Shown: piece after piece, positions 42,501 to 51,486 of the stretch | How positions within the stretch are numbered: position 1 is the stretch's first letter | Layout: every line of letters begins with the position of its first letter | Origin: JBFMDN01 sp040753915 | GTDB lineage: Bacteria > Desulfobacterota > Desulfomonilia > Desulfomonilales > Desulfomonilaceae | Assembly (NCBI GenBank): GCA_040753915.1 | Contig: JBFMDN010000036.1 | Span: 1 to 55,820 of the forward strand | Direction of reading: 5' to 3' | DNA: 55,820 bases | The notes under the pieces: generated by a model | What the model was told of the DNA's origin: nothing | What the model saw: only the letters and a program-made list of their open reading frames with translations | The model's database searches: none | Made by a program: the position numbers and the translations under genes

Positions 42501-44291
42501 ATGGAATCCGACCAAAGGAAAAATAACAGCGAAGTTCGGGCTGCTCGGCAGAGAGTTGTGGAGGAGATAGTACGCGCAGCCGAAGATAGCGAGAAACTGG
42601 CTGAGCAGCCCAATGCACAGGAGCTCCAGGCCAAGATACAAGAATCGGAACGAAAGAGGCTGCTGCTTGCGGAGGCTCTTCATTCATCTCGAATGGAGCT
42701 GCGGAGGCTGTTTCCGCAGTCAGAGACGCAAGGGGATCGAGCCCTCCCCTACGGGGTGTTTGTTCAGCACGGCAAGGACAGTGATACGGTCATAATTCGA
42801 CATCACGGCAGACTGTACGAGGCTCGAATCCTCTCCGAGGAAGAGGATCAGCGTGGACAGGGATCTCCTTCCAAGAAGGGGACCTTTCATGCCCTTCGTC
42901 AACAAGCGGAGAAGCGTTCTCGGCCTCGATTCAAGCGGGGCGAGTGGCTGTTGCTCAACAACGAGCTCCAAGTGGTTGATTCCAGAGGCTTCGACCTTGT
43001 TTGCGGTACTCTTGGAACCGTAGAACAAGTTCTCAGTGACCAGAAGCTGCTGGTTAAGACAGTGGGCGATGAAACCCTGGTTGTGACCAGGGCCGAGACG
43101 CTGGACCACGTTAAGATTTTGGAAGGCGACAAGCTGGAATGCGATCCCGAAGCGTTGTTCGCCTACAGGCTGCTGCCGAGAAGCGATGTGGCTCGGCTCT
43201 CGCTGGAGCATGTCCCGGACATCAGTTATGAGGATGTCGGAGGCTTGGACGAAGCCGTGCAGCAAATCCAGGATGCAATAGAGCTTCCCCATCTCTATCC
43301 CCACTACTTCCAGGAACATCACTTGGTGCCACCAAAAGGGATTCTCCTCTACGGTCCCCCGGGGTGTGGAAAGACACTTCTCGCGAAAGCAGTGGCCAAC
43401 AGTCTAGCCAGGCGGATTTCAGAGCACACGGGGAATAAGGGACAGAGCTTCTTTCTCAATGTCCGTGGTCCCGAGCTGCTTAACAAATACGTGGGTGAGA
43501 CAGAGCGGGCGATTCGGGACCTGTTCGCACGAGCTCGAACACAAAGCAGCGACCTAACCCCTGTGATCATTTTCTTCGATGAAATGGATTCCATGTTTCG
43601 AGTGAGGGGATCGGGGATCTCATCGGATATGGAATCTACCATAGTGCCACAATTCCTTGCAGAGCTGGATGGCATGGAGCCTCTCGAAAACGTCGTCATT
43701 ATTGGGGCAACCAACCGCGAGGACTTGATTGACCCTGCCATTTTGCGACCCGGCAGGCTCGATCGGAAGATACGAATAGCTCGACCTGACAAAGATGCGG
43801 CGAAAGACATCTTCTCAAAGTACCTTACCCCGGATCTTCCTCTGGATCCCCAAATTATGGCTGATTTCGGAGACCCGTCCCTGCTCACCCAGTGGATGAT
43901 CGGACAGGTTGTAGAGGAGATGTATAGTCTCAAGACTCAAAATGAGTTTCTCGAGGTCACGTACGCAGATGGAACCAGGACAGTCCTCTATCTGAAGGAT
44001 TTCGCCAGCGGAGCGATCATTGAGCAGATTGTCAGCCGGGCGAAGCTCTCTGCCGTGAAGGACCTTATCAAAAAGGGGGAAAAGGGCATCAAGCTCGATC
44101 ACCTGCTGAAAGCGCTTCGGGAAGAATACGAAGAGAATGAAGAGCTTCCCAGCAATACCAATCCGAGCGAATGGTATCGGATTATTGGCAAAGGCGGAGA
44201 GCGGGTCATCCGAATTCGATCATTGTTTCGTAAGGACCAGGAAAGGATGTGTTCCGAGAGGAAGGCCGAAGAAGTGGTTGAACTGGGATAA
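42501..44291 (+). CDS. arc: proteasome-associated AAA ATPase ARC/Mpa homologue
   Basis: A 596-residue AAA+ ring ATPase that binds Pup-tagged proteins and unfolds them. N-terminal coiled coil (about 20-72), tandem OB-fold region (about 80-225), AAA domain with Walker A GPPGCGKT at 285-292, aromatic pore motif KYVGETE at 329-335, Walker B IIFFDE ending at 361 and RPGRLDR. In Mycobacterium the chain ends GQYL, which docks on the 20S core; here it ends EEVVELG with no such tail. Together with missing prcBA this points to unfolding without a linked 20S proteasome, or to another partner. ATG has AAGGATGGG upstream. It precedes dop. Confidence 0.94.
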   Translation: MESDQRKNNSEVRAARQRVVEEIVRAAEDSEKLAEQPNAQELQAKIQESERKRLLLAEALHSSRMELRRLFPQSETQGDRALPYGVFVQHGKDSDTVIIRHHGRLYEARILSEEEDQRGQGSPSKKGTFHALRQQAEKRSRPRFKRGEWLLLNNELQVVDSRGFDLVCGTLGTVEQVLSDQKLLVKTVGDETLVVTRAETLDHVKILEGDKLECDPEALFAYRLLPRSDVARLSLEHVPDISYEDVGGLDEAVQQIQDAIELPHLYPHYFQEHHLVPPKGILLYGPPGCGKTLLAKAVANSLARRISEHTGNKGQSFFLNVRGPELLNKYVGETERAIRDLFARARTQSSDLTPVIIFFDEMDSMFRVRGSGISSDMESTIVPQFLAELDGMEPLENVVIIGATNREDLIDPAILRPGRLDRKIRIARPDKDAAKDIFSKYLTPDLPLDPQIMADFGDPSLLTQWMIGQVVEEMYSLKTQNEFLEVTYADGTRTVLYLKDFASGAIIEQIVSRAKLSAVKDLIKKGEKGIKLDHLLKALREEYEENEELPSNTNPSEWYRIIGKGGERVIRIRSLFRKDQERMCSERKAEEVVELG

Positions 44292-44332
44292 CGTGCGGCA
44301 GGACTCGGCAGAAAGCGGCCTGAGGAGGCCGG

Positions 44333-45904
44333 ATGAGTGTACCAAAAGTAGTTGGAATCGAACAGGAATATGCTATCAGCGTAAAGGGAAGGGGTGACTT
44401 GTCGCCCTTCCACGCTTCCTGTTTTCTCGTCAATGCTCTGGCCCGCGATTTAGGATTGAGAGACGACGGCGTCAAGATGCTGTGGGACTACGGCCACGAG
44501 ACGCCGTACCATGATATCCGCGGTGAGCTCTTTCGCAAGGTGGTGGGGCAGGAGATCGTAAGCGAGTCGGAGAACCTCCGTATCAATGTGGCCCTTCCCA
44601 ATGGCGCACGCTTTTACACTGACCATGCCCATCCCGAGTATTCCACCCCCGAATGCATCAGCGCCCGAGATGTTGTGGCATGCGACAAAGCAGGTGAAGT
44701 CATTTTGCGCAGGGCCATTCAACTGGCACATTCTGCCGTGCCCGATATGCAGATCACTCTCTTCAAGAATAATGTAGACTACCAAGGTCATTCCTACGGC
44801 TCACACGAAAATTACCTCATGGACCGGCAAGCCCACGAAGACCACCTAGTGCGCAATCCTGAAAAGATTGTCTCAACTCTAGTTCCGTTCTTGGTAACCA
44901 GGCAGATCTTTGCAGGAGCGGGGAAGGTCGGGTCTGAAGCCCCGGAAACGAGAGACAGCTCCTACCAAGTTTCCCAGCGGGCAGACTATATGGAAGCGGT
45001 CTTTGGCCTGGAAACCATGTACGCTCGGCCGATCATCAATACCAGACAAGAGCACCATGCAGATGAACGGCGATTTCGGCGCCTTCATCTCATTCTGGGC
45101 GACGCGAACATGTGCGAGTGTGCTGCGTTTCTCAAGATTGGATCTACGCAGATCGTGCTGCAGATGATAGAAGATGCTTTCCTGGACGAGGATCTCTCTC
45201 TCAGAGATCCGGTTAAATCGCTTAAGCAGGTTTCAGCGGATTTCAGGTCTCGGCTTGACCTAGCCGATGGTAGGAGTCTCGAACCGTTAGAGGTGCAGCG
45301 AAAATATCTGGAAAAGGCCCAGCAATTCTCGCTCCGAAAAGATGTCGACCACGTCCCGGGCATTGCCAAGATTCTGGACGTATGGGGTTCCGTGCTGGAG
45401 GGGTTGCAGCACTTGAGGATTACGACTGACTTCGCTATTGATGGGGATCCCTTGGACGTCGTGCCCAAACTCGATTGGCTTCTGAAATTATGGCTTCTGA
45501 ACCGTTATCGAGAAGGCAAAGGCGGAAAGTGGGACCTGCCAGCGCTCCGCGTCCTGGACCTCCAGTATCACAACGTATCGGGCGTCTCGGGAATATTCAA
45601 GCAGCTCGAAAGCGAGGGACTTTCGGAGAGAATCCTTAATGACGCAGATATTGACCGATTCATATCAACGCCCCCACCCGACACAAGGGCATATTTCAGA
45701 GGAAAGTGCGTTGAGAGATTCCCTCGTGAGGTGTACCTGATCAACTGGGAAGTAGTAGGATTCGATCATGGTAATGTCAACCGGCTGATCCCACTGTTGG
45801 ACCCCCTGTCCGGGACGCAGAATCACGTGGAAGATCTTTTCGAGGACTGTGAAAATTCGAAAGAACTGATAAAGAGTATTCAATCGAGGGCACGTGCCCG
45901 TTAA
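44333..45904 (+). CDS. dop: depupylase/deamidase Dop
   Basis: A 523-residue carboxylate-amine ligase-like enzyme of the Pup pathway that removes Pup from lysines and, where needed, deamidates its C-terminal Gln. GIEQEYAI (8-15) supplies metal-binding Glu, and Asp97 in YTDHAHPEYSTPEC matches the catalytic Asp95 of mycobacterial Dop. The loop LWDYGHETPYHDIRG (50-64) that distinguishes Dop from PafA is present. KNNVDYQGHSYGSHENYL and SQRADY are also conserved. As the Pup here already ends in Glu, Dop should serve only as a depupylase. GAGGAGG precedes the ATG. Confidence 0.96.
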   Translation: MSVPKVVGIEQEYAISVKGRGDLSPFHASCFLVNALARDLGLRDDGVKMLWDYGHETPYHDIRGELFRKVVGQEIVSESENLRINVALPNGARFYTDHAHPEYSTPECISARDVVACDKAGEVILRRAIQLAHSAVPDMQITLFKNNVDYQGHSYGSHENYLMDRQAHEDHLVRNPEKIVSTLVPFLVTRQIFAGAGKVGSEAPETRDSSYQVSQRADYMEAVFGLETMYARPIINTRQEHHADERRFRRLHLILGDANMCECAAFLKIGSTQIVLQMIEDAFLDEDLSLRDPVKSLKQVSADFRSRLDLADGRSLEPLEVQRKYLEKAQQFSLRKDVDHVPGIAKILDVWGSVLEGLQHLRITTDFAIDGDPLDVVPKLDWLLKLWLLNRYREGKGGKWDLPALRVLDLQYHNVSGVSGIFKQLESEGLSERILNDADIDRFISTPPPDTRAYFRGKCVERFPREVYLINWEVVGFDHGNVNRLIPLLDPLSGTQNHVEDLFEDCENSKELIKSIQSRARAR

Positions 45905-45932
45905 TCAGCATTCACCAGATCGGAGTCGATAC

Positions 45933-46136
45933 ATGGCTGAGACCAGGTTCATAGAGAAACCCATAAAAAAGAAGAAGGTGAAGACGGAAGAGAAAGACAG
46001 TAGCATCGAAGGCTCCCTGTCCATGACTGAAGAAAAGAGGCAGAAGCTCAAGGAGTTGGACGAATTCATAGACGACGTGCTGGAAAAGGCCGGTGATGAT
46101 TTTCTCGAGGAATTCCGACAAGTGGAAGGGGAATAA
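45933..46136 (+). CDS. pup: prokaryotic ubiquitin-like protein Pup
   Basis: A 67-residue, highly charged disordered protein. The Lys-rich N-terminus (IEKPIKKKKVKTEEK) is followed by the Pup coiled-coil half DEFIDDVLEKAGDDFLEEF, very close to DEIDDVLEENAEDFVRAY of Mycobacterium, and the end QVEGE. The terminal Glu is the ligation-competent form, so no deamidation is needed. The second-last Gly is kept but the usual Gly-Gly is Glu-Gly. The ATG with CGGAG is preferred over a GTG that overlaps dop. It lies between dop and pafA with only five bases to pafA, where prcB and prcA would be expected. Confidence 0.95.
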   Translation: MAETRFIEKPIKKKKVKTEEKDSSIEGSLSMTEEKRQKLKELDEFIDDVLEKAGDDFLEEFRQVEGE

Positions 46137-46141
46137 TTCGG

Positions 46142-47632
46142 GTGGACGCGCGGGTCGTGGGGACCGAGTGTGAATATGCTCTGATGCACTCTGGGGGGCG
46201 GGTCATCAACACGTCGGGGCTTGATAGCGAGGCTTTGCTCGCTCACATGAAGTCCGTGACCCCGCTGCTTGTCCAGTCTCTTCAGCTCAGAGGCTATCAT
46301 CATGCCGGCGAATTCCTCGGGAACGGCGGACGGTTCTACATAGACAGGGGGGGGCATCCCGAATATGCCACTCCTGAATGCTCCAGCGTACGTGAGCTGG
46401 TGGCTCACGAGACTGCAGGCGATCGAATTGTGCAGGACCTGGTGGAAGAGTCTCGTGCGCTCCTTTCCCGGTCAGGCAGCGTCGGGCGACCCCACGTTTA
46501 CAAGAACAACACCGACGGGCACGGCTCAACGTACGGTGCGCACGAAAACTATCTGGTAACTCCACATGGGATGGACAACATCCACGCTCTCATCCCGTTT
46601 CTCGTGACTCGACAGATATATGCCGGAGCCGGCAAGGTGCAGCTCGAGGGAGAGGCCGTTGCAAACTACCAACTTTCCCAAAGGGCAGATTTCATCAATC
46701 GGGTATTCAGCGATCGCACGTCCCAGACGCGAGGAATCATCAATGTGCGCAAGCGCGAGATACCCAAACAAGGGCAAAGTCGTCGTCTCCACATCATTTT
46801 CGGCGATTCCAACCTGTGCCACCACTCCATCGCTCTGAAAATCGGCGCCACGGCCCTTGTCCTAACCCTCTTGGAAGAAGGGCGCCTGAAGAATCCACCG
46901 GTTGTGTCCTCGGCAGTGGAAGCCCTCAGGAATGTATCCAGCTCTATCAATGCCCCGATCGCCTTGGAAGGCAGGCGCGGCACGTTCACGGCTCTCGATG
47001 TTCAGCGAATGTATCTGGAACAGGTCGACCGGTATTACGGAAGCGGATCGGGTCAAGATCGGGATCGAGAGATGCTGAGGCTTTGGAGCTTCACACTTGA
47101 TGGATTGGAGCGGCTACGCATCTGCCAAGACGAGGCTCGACTGGAAGACGATCCTGCTGACCTGAAGGGAAGGATCGACTGGGTTCTCAAGCTCTGGCTC
47201 ATCACGAGGACTCTCGGTCAACAGGGGCCGGGAGAAAAGGGGAGGGCGCTGAAGATTCTGGACCTGCAATATCACGATTTGGATCCCGCAGCGGGCTTGT
47301 TTCGGCGGTGCGAGGAGTTGGGCCTCACCGACCGCCTCGAAAATGAGGCTACCATCAAGCGGGCCATGGTTGAACCTCCCGAAGTTACCAGGGCAGCGGT
47401 GAGAGGTACCGTTATCCAAATGGCAGCACAGAGGAATGTCGAGGTATTCTGCGACAACTGGGAGCGGATACTCATTACAGCCCGCTCTCCAAACACGACA
47501 GCATCATCTCATCCTTTCAATCGAGTGCAGCGCATCGGAAAAAGTCTGGACCTGCGGCTGGATGATCCGTTTATGGCCTGCGAGTCTTCGCTGATTGACA
47601 AGGTCAAGGAATTCGTAGGGTTGTGGGACTGA
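46142..47632 (+). CDS. pafA: Pup ligase PafA
   Basis: A 496-residue Pup-protein ligase that couples the C-terminal Glu of Pup to target lysines using ATP. GTECEYAL (7-14) gives metal-binding Glu9 and Glu11. Asp68 in IDRGGHPEYATPEC is the catalytic base equivalent to Asp64 of mycobacterial PafA. KNNTDGHGSTYGAHENYLV and the C-terminal domain with RIDWVLKLWL and LDLQYHD also match. The Dop-specific loop is missing, as expected for PafA. Start GTG with AAGGGG about 12 bases before. It is cotranscribed with pup. Confidence 0.95.
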   Translation: MDARVVGTECEYALMHSGGRVINTSGLDSEALLAHMKSVTPLLVQSLQLRGYHHAGEFLGNGGRFYIDRGGHPEYATPECSSVRELVAHETAGDRIVQDLVEESRALLSRSGSVGRPHVYKNNTDGHGSTYGAHENYLVTPHGMDNIHALIPFLVTRQIYAGAGKVQLEGEAVANYQLSQRADFINRVFSDRTSQTRGIINVRKREIPKQGQSRRLHIIFGDSNLCHHSIALKIGATALVLTLLEEGRLKNPPVVSSAVEALRNVSSSINAPIALEGRRGTFTALDVQRMYLEQVDRYYGSGSGQDRDREMLRLWSFTLDGLERLRICQDEARLEDDPADLKGRIDWVLKLWLITRTLGQQGPGEKGRALKILDLQYHDLDPAAGLFRRCEELGLTDRLENEATIKRAMVEPPEVTRAAVRGTVIQMAAQRNVEVFCDNWERILITARSPNTTASSHPFNRVQRIGKSLDLRLDDPFMACESSLIDKVKEFVGLWD

Positions 47633-47653
47633 CTGTCGGACGAGGAGCACATC

Positions 47654-48355
47654 ATGGATTTTCCGGCACCTAAAGGCCCTGCATCCGCCCAGCGAGCCGA
47701 ATTGGTCAAATTGCTGGTAAGGCAATTTGAGCTCCATGAAGCCAGTCACCACAAGGCCCCTGAATGCCTTCCGAAACAAGACGCTGCCCCAACCGCTCCC
47801 TTGGCTCACGACGTCGCGGACGTGTACAAGTGCCTCCATCAAGGGGAATTTGGGGTCGGCCATAGCATAGATAATCCCGTGAGCTTTGGACGCAGGCTGA
47901 CCGAAGAGCTCCTTGGCGCAGTCTTGCGAGGAGATAAGCCTGTGCTCGAAAACGTTTCTCTGAACAGTTCAGTGTTTCGGGTGAATCTGGGGCCATATCG
48001 GCAGCGATTCATCGGGAACGAAAGCACGGGTGCGGCGCTCCTTTTCGGGGTTTGTTTGCACTCAGCATCCTTGGCCACAGGCAGCATAGGAACGTTTCTT
48101 TGCACGCTGGCCGATTTTCGAGATGTCAACTCGGAAGGGGAAATTGTTGCTGGAGGCCGAGTGTTCGCCTTTCCCCCCAAGAGAGTCGATGCATTTCTCA
48201 AGGACATCGCGGATTTTATCGAGCACTTTGGCACAGTCCCTGTGTTGAGCCATTCCGAAGCGTACAAGAATCTCAATGCTCCCTCGTATCGGGTTGTCGA
48301 TCGTAGATCTGTCCAGGACTCTCCCCTCGCATTTCTTCTCGGGGAGGTGGAATGA
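47654..48355 (+). CDS. unknown protein of the pupylation operon
   Basis: A 233-residue soluble protein I do not recognise. The first 55 residues are polar (KGPASAQRAELVKLLVRQFELHEASHHKAPE) and the rest seems globular with alternating strands and helices (SSVFRVNLGPYRQRFIGN; RVDAFLKDIADFIEHFGTVP). It has four cysteines without metal-type spacing, no signal peptide and no protease motif I can see, so it is not an evident 20S subunit. CGAGGAG precedes its ATG. Its stop is directly followed by the radical SAM start, so the two are coupled and may act together. Confidence 0.75.
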   Translation: MDFPAPKGPASAQRAELVKLLVRQFELHEASHHKAPECLPKQDAAPTAPLAHDVADVYKCLHQGEFGVGHSIDNPVSFGRRLTEELLGAVLRGDKPVLENVSLNSSVFRVNLGPYRQRFIGNESTGAALLFGVCLHSASLATGSIGTFLCTLADFRDVNSEGEIVAGGRVFAFPPKRVDAFLKDIADFIEHFGTVPVLSHSEAYKNLNAPSYRVVDRRSVQDSPLAFLLGEVE

Positions 48356-50539
48356 ATGCACCCTATTCTTCCGGAACCCGAAAGCGTTTCGGCCGCGCTT
48401 ATCCAGCCTCCACCAGGCGATCTGACCGGTCCCTACCCGGCGCTGCCGTACATCAAGGCCTATGCGGAAGCTCACGGTCATCGAGTCCGAGTCCTTGACG
48501 TGGGAATAGATGCCCTCTGGTTCTTCTGCCAAGAAGACCGGCTCGGATCGGTGCTTGCTCAGGCAGCCCAACGAAGGGGTCACCTGGAATCCCAGCCGGT
48601 CCTCTCACCGACCGAGCAGCGGGAGTATGCATTGTTGGTTTCCCTCGCAGCCTTGGATGGAAACCCGACGGCTCTCTTGCAGAGGCTGGCTTGGTTTCGT
48701 AATCGTCGGACCTTTCACGACTACCGGACGTACAAAAGCGCGTGCAGAGCGTTGGATGCCCTATTCGAGCTCCTTTCGGCCGTCCACTTTCCCACGGTCC
48801 TCACGGCTTCCGAGTATCCGACTGCCCAGGAGATGAACTCATTTGACCGGGTTCTTTCCCATCGCAATCGCTCGGTCAATCCATATGTTGCTTACTACGA
48901 GGACGTTCTGTTTGCCCAGTTGGAGAAACTGAATCCCCTCGTAGTCGGAATCTCTCTCGAATTCGCATCTCAGTCGGTGCAGGCCTTAGCCCTGGGCAAC
49001 TTGATCAAAGAGCGTTTTCCCGGTGTCCATGTGACCATGGGGGGTGCATACCTGTCACAATGGGTCCTCTTGATGGGCGACGCCCAGTTCGGCCGGCTGT
49101 TCACGTGCACCGACTCAGTGGTGTGCGGAGAAGGTGAGGAGTCATTTACGCGTTTGTTGGAGTGTGTTGCCGGACAAGGAGACGTGCGAGAGGTTCCTAA
49201 CCTCCTCGCGCGACACCCGAGCTCCGGGGAGGTAACACGCTTCAGAGAGCTCGAGTATCCCGACATCGAAAAGCTGCCTGTTCCAGATTTCTCGGATCTC
49301 GATCTTGAGGATTATCTCATTCCGACGCCCGTAATTCCATATGTGATAAGTAGAGGATGTTACTGGGGAAAGTGTGCTTTTTGTCAGAATCGTTACGGGG
49401 ATAGTCGCATGCGGAGGTATCAGACCGTTCCGGTGGAGAAAGCCCTCACGGAAATGTCTGAACTCTCCGAACGTCACGGAACGAACCACTTCAACTTCAG
49501 TAACGACGTCTTGGATCCGGCGTATCTGAGGAGGTTCAGCCAAGCCTTGCTTTCGTCGGGCAAGAAGTTCGTCTGGAACACCGATCTGCGCGCGGAAAAG
49601 TCCATTACACGCGAGCTATGTCGATCTGCAGCCAAGGCTGGGTTGAACAGCGTGGCTATAGGATTTGAAAGCGCTTGCCAGCGTACCCTGGACGCAATGA
49701 ACAAGGGTAAACGCGTCGAAGATGTCCGCCGCGTAATGAAGGACCTTTACGATCACGGGGTTGCTGTGCAGGCTATGGGCATCCTGGGCTTCCCGGGCGA
49801 GACGGAAGACGAGGCCGAGCTCACGATTCGCTTCCTGGAAGAGAACACCGATCGCATATCCTATTATGTGGTGGGCCTGCTCATGGTTGTCCCCGGCTCA
49901 CGGATGCATGAAACGCCTGAAGCGTACGGCGTGACGTCTGTCAGCTATGAGGGCAACGAGCTCATGGCGCCGCTCCCGGTATGGAGGTCGGACAAGAGGA
50001 TCTCCAGCGCTGCTGTTCGACGTCTCTATCATAGACTGGGGCACCTGGAGGAGATCTTTGCTATCAACGAATACCCGTACGCTGGAGCGCTTTCCACGAA
50101 TCATGGTTTTCTTTATTTTCGTCAGGGCCCGGACGTGCTCAAACGCCTCAGACACGATGAACGTGCCCGGATCCTCAAACTGAGACAATCCTTGATGACG
50201 GAAAATCGAAAGTCGAGAAAAAAGGCGATTGAATCGCTGACGCCCAGGATTGCCCCGGACGCGATGGTGTATCGCTCCCCCTTTCCCCTGGAAGAGATAA
50301 CTAACCTTGACGATTCTCCGAGACCCCTGAAGCGTGCCGACGATTTTCCTCCCGAACACTACCTCGTTTGTCCGAAGCTCTCTCCGATTCGACTGGGGCC
50401 TCTGGAGAGGCACCTCATCGAAGGACTGGCCGGACACAAAAGACTAGGCGCCATCGTGCGGCAGCTTCAGGACAATGATGAGGAAAGGGTGCTGGGATTC
50501 TTACTCCACCTGGCACTAGCACGCATTGTCTCCCTGTAG
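48356..50539 (+). CDS. radical SAM protein with B12-binding-like domain
   Basis: A 727-residue protein. Residues about 10-300 contain a B12-binding-like Rossmann region (VVGISLEFASQSVQ, VHVTMGGAYLS, CGEGEESFTRLL). The radical SAM core follows with cluster motif GCYWGKCAFC at 334-343, spaced C-x4-C-x2-C rather than C-x3-C-x2-C. The last 60 residues form a small helical domain (LIEGLAGHKRLGAIVRQL) like the PqqD/winged-helix parts used for peptide recognition. Such enzymes methylate or otherwise modify peptides or cofactors; the target is unknown. It starts on the base after the 233-aa gene ends, with GGGGAGG inside that gene. Confidence 0.85.
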   Translation: MHPILPEPESVSAALIQPPPGDLTGPYPALPYIKAYAEAHGHRVRVLDVGIDALWFFCQEDRLGSVLAQAAQRRGHLESQPVLSPTEQREYALLVSLAALDGNPTALLQRLAWFRNRRTFHDYRTYKSACRALDALFELLSAVHFPTVLTASEYPTAQEMNSFDRVLSHRNRSVNPYVAYYEDVLFAQLEKLNPLVVGISLEFASQSVQALALGNLIKERFPGVHVTMGGAYLSQWVLLMGDAQFGRLFTCTDSVVCGEGEESFTRLLECVAGQGDVREVPNLLARHPSSGEVTRFRELEYPDIEKLPVPDFSDLDLEDYLIPTPVIPYVISRGCYWGKCAFCQNRYGDSRMRRYQTVPVEKALTEMSELSERHGTNHFNFSNDVLDPAYLRRFSQALLSSGKKFVWNTDLRAEKSITRELCRSAAKAGLNSVAIGFESACQRTLDAMNKGKRVEDVRRVMKDLYDHGVAVQAMGILGFPGETEDEAELTIRFLEENTDRISYYVVGLLMVVPGSRMHETPEAYGVTSVSYEGNELMAPLPVWRSDKRISSAAVRRLYHRLGHLEEIFAINEYPYAGALSTNHGFLYFRQGPDVLKRLRHDERARILKLRQSLMTENRKSRKKAIESLTPRIAPDAMVYRSPFPLEEITNLDDSPRPLKRADDFPPEHYLVCPKLSPIRLGPLERHLIEGLAGHKRLGAIVRQLQDNDEERVLGFLLHLALARIVSL

Positions 50540-50789
50540 GTACGTGGTGCTGTCAGTGGTGCCTTCCCGATCGGGGTCAGGGCAGGATCGCCAGAGGTCC
50601 TGGCCCTTGTGAACAGGCCCGGCTTTCGCAAGTTTGGCAAGCGGGCAACCTCTGCCCCATGCTGATGCAGCGTGCTCGGTGGCTCTATCACTCTTCCCTG
50701 GTCCAGAATCGTGCCTATTCTTTGCGCGTGAGCTGAAGTAATCCAGCCACTCGATCAGGTGAACACTGGATCGAAAAGGAGTGAAGAAG

Positions 50790-50990
50790 ATGATGTGCTC
50801 ATTTGCCACGTTGGAGGAGAAGTCTCTCGATGTCGTGAGAGCTGTCGAGAAGGACACGGGAAGAACATTGTTGGCTTATGATTGTTTCGTGCCTGATACG
50901 ATCGGTGCAGAAGAAATCGAGAAGATACAAGCAGCGGAAAAGGAGTTGTGTCGCACCCTAATAGCAGTCAAGACCGAGCATTCCGCTTAA
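50790..50990 (+). CDS. small hypothetical protein
   Basis: A 66-residue helical protein (SFATLEEKSLDVVRAVEKDTGRTLLAYD; EEIEKIQAAEKELCRTLIAVK) with no known domain. A strong AAAGGAG lies eight bases before the ATG, which supports a real gene. It stands alone about 250 bases after the radical SAM gene and converges with the nqr-linked unknown gene. It could be a substrate or partner of the radical SAM protein, but nothing shows this. The preceding 250 bases hold no clear feature. Confidence 0.6.
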   Translation: MMCSFATLEEKSLDVVRAVEKDTGRTLLAYDCFVPDTIGAEEIEKIQAAEKELCRTLIAVKTEHSA

Positions 50991-51018
50991 GAAGGAACAA
51001 ACCTTGCTCTGATTCGGT

Positions 51019-51486
51019 TCATTGGAAGAACGCATACAGGTCGCGGGGTTCGATCCGGAAAGGACTTCCCTTGCCCTGGAAGAATCCGTAATTGCGGATC
51101 AAGTGGAGGCTCAAGAGAGAGAATCTCAGTTTCTGACCGGTCTTCAGGTTGCTTGCCTCTACAACGATCTTGGGAGCTGCATAGTGATCCATCCACGGGC
51201 TGGGGATGATCCCGCGATACTCCAGCACTGTTACTTCATAGGCTTCATCAACTACAACGGGATCCCCCAGGCCTTTTCTACCCTCTTGGAAAAGCCGTTG
51301 CATCTTGTCAGTGATCTCGTGAAGATCCATTCCGAGGCGGGTAACCTCGGCTTTGTCGTCGTCGATGATACGCTGCAAACGGCGCTCGTCGCCCCTCAGA
51401 TAATTCCCGTGGCGCAACTCCTCTTCGATCCGATCCATGTGAGGATCACCGGCGTGGCGCGACTCACGTTTACTCGAACTTGTCAT
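51019..51486 (-). CDS. conserved hypothetical protein at the end of the nqr operon
   Basis: A protein of up to 155 residues of unknown family. Residues 20-80 are helical and charged, the rest beta-rich (YEVTVLEYRGIIPSPWMDHYAAPKIVVEA), without cysteines or membrane segments. It overlaps the nqrF stop by 17 bases, so it is translated with the NQR genes. AGGAG precedes the first ATG; a second at 51435 (MDRIEEEL) is possible. A role in assembly or regulation of NQR is only a guess. Confidence 0.65.
   Translation of the reverse strand: MTSSSKRESRHAGDPHMDRIEEELRHGNYLRGDERRLQRIIDDDKAEVTRLGMDLHEITDKMQRLFQEGRKGLGDPVVVDEAYEVTVLEYRGIIPSPWMDHYAAPKIVVEASNLKTGQKLRFSLLSLHLIRNYGFFQGKGSPFRIEPRDLYAFFQ

Noticed and set aside
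47654..48355. The unknown 233-aa protein as a substitute 20S proteasome subunit
   Set aside because: No N-terminal Thr processing site or Ntn-hydrolase motif pattern is visible.
50540..50789. GC-rich gap after the radical SAM gene considered as a small RNA or SRP RNA
   Set aside because: It lacks the conserved SRP core sequence and shows no strong overall fold by eye.
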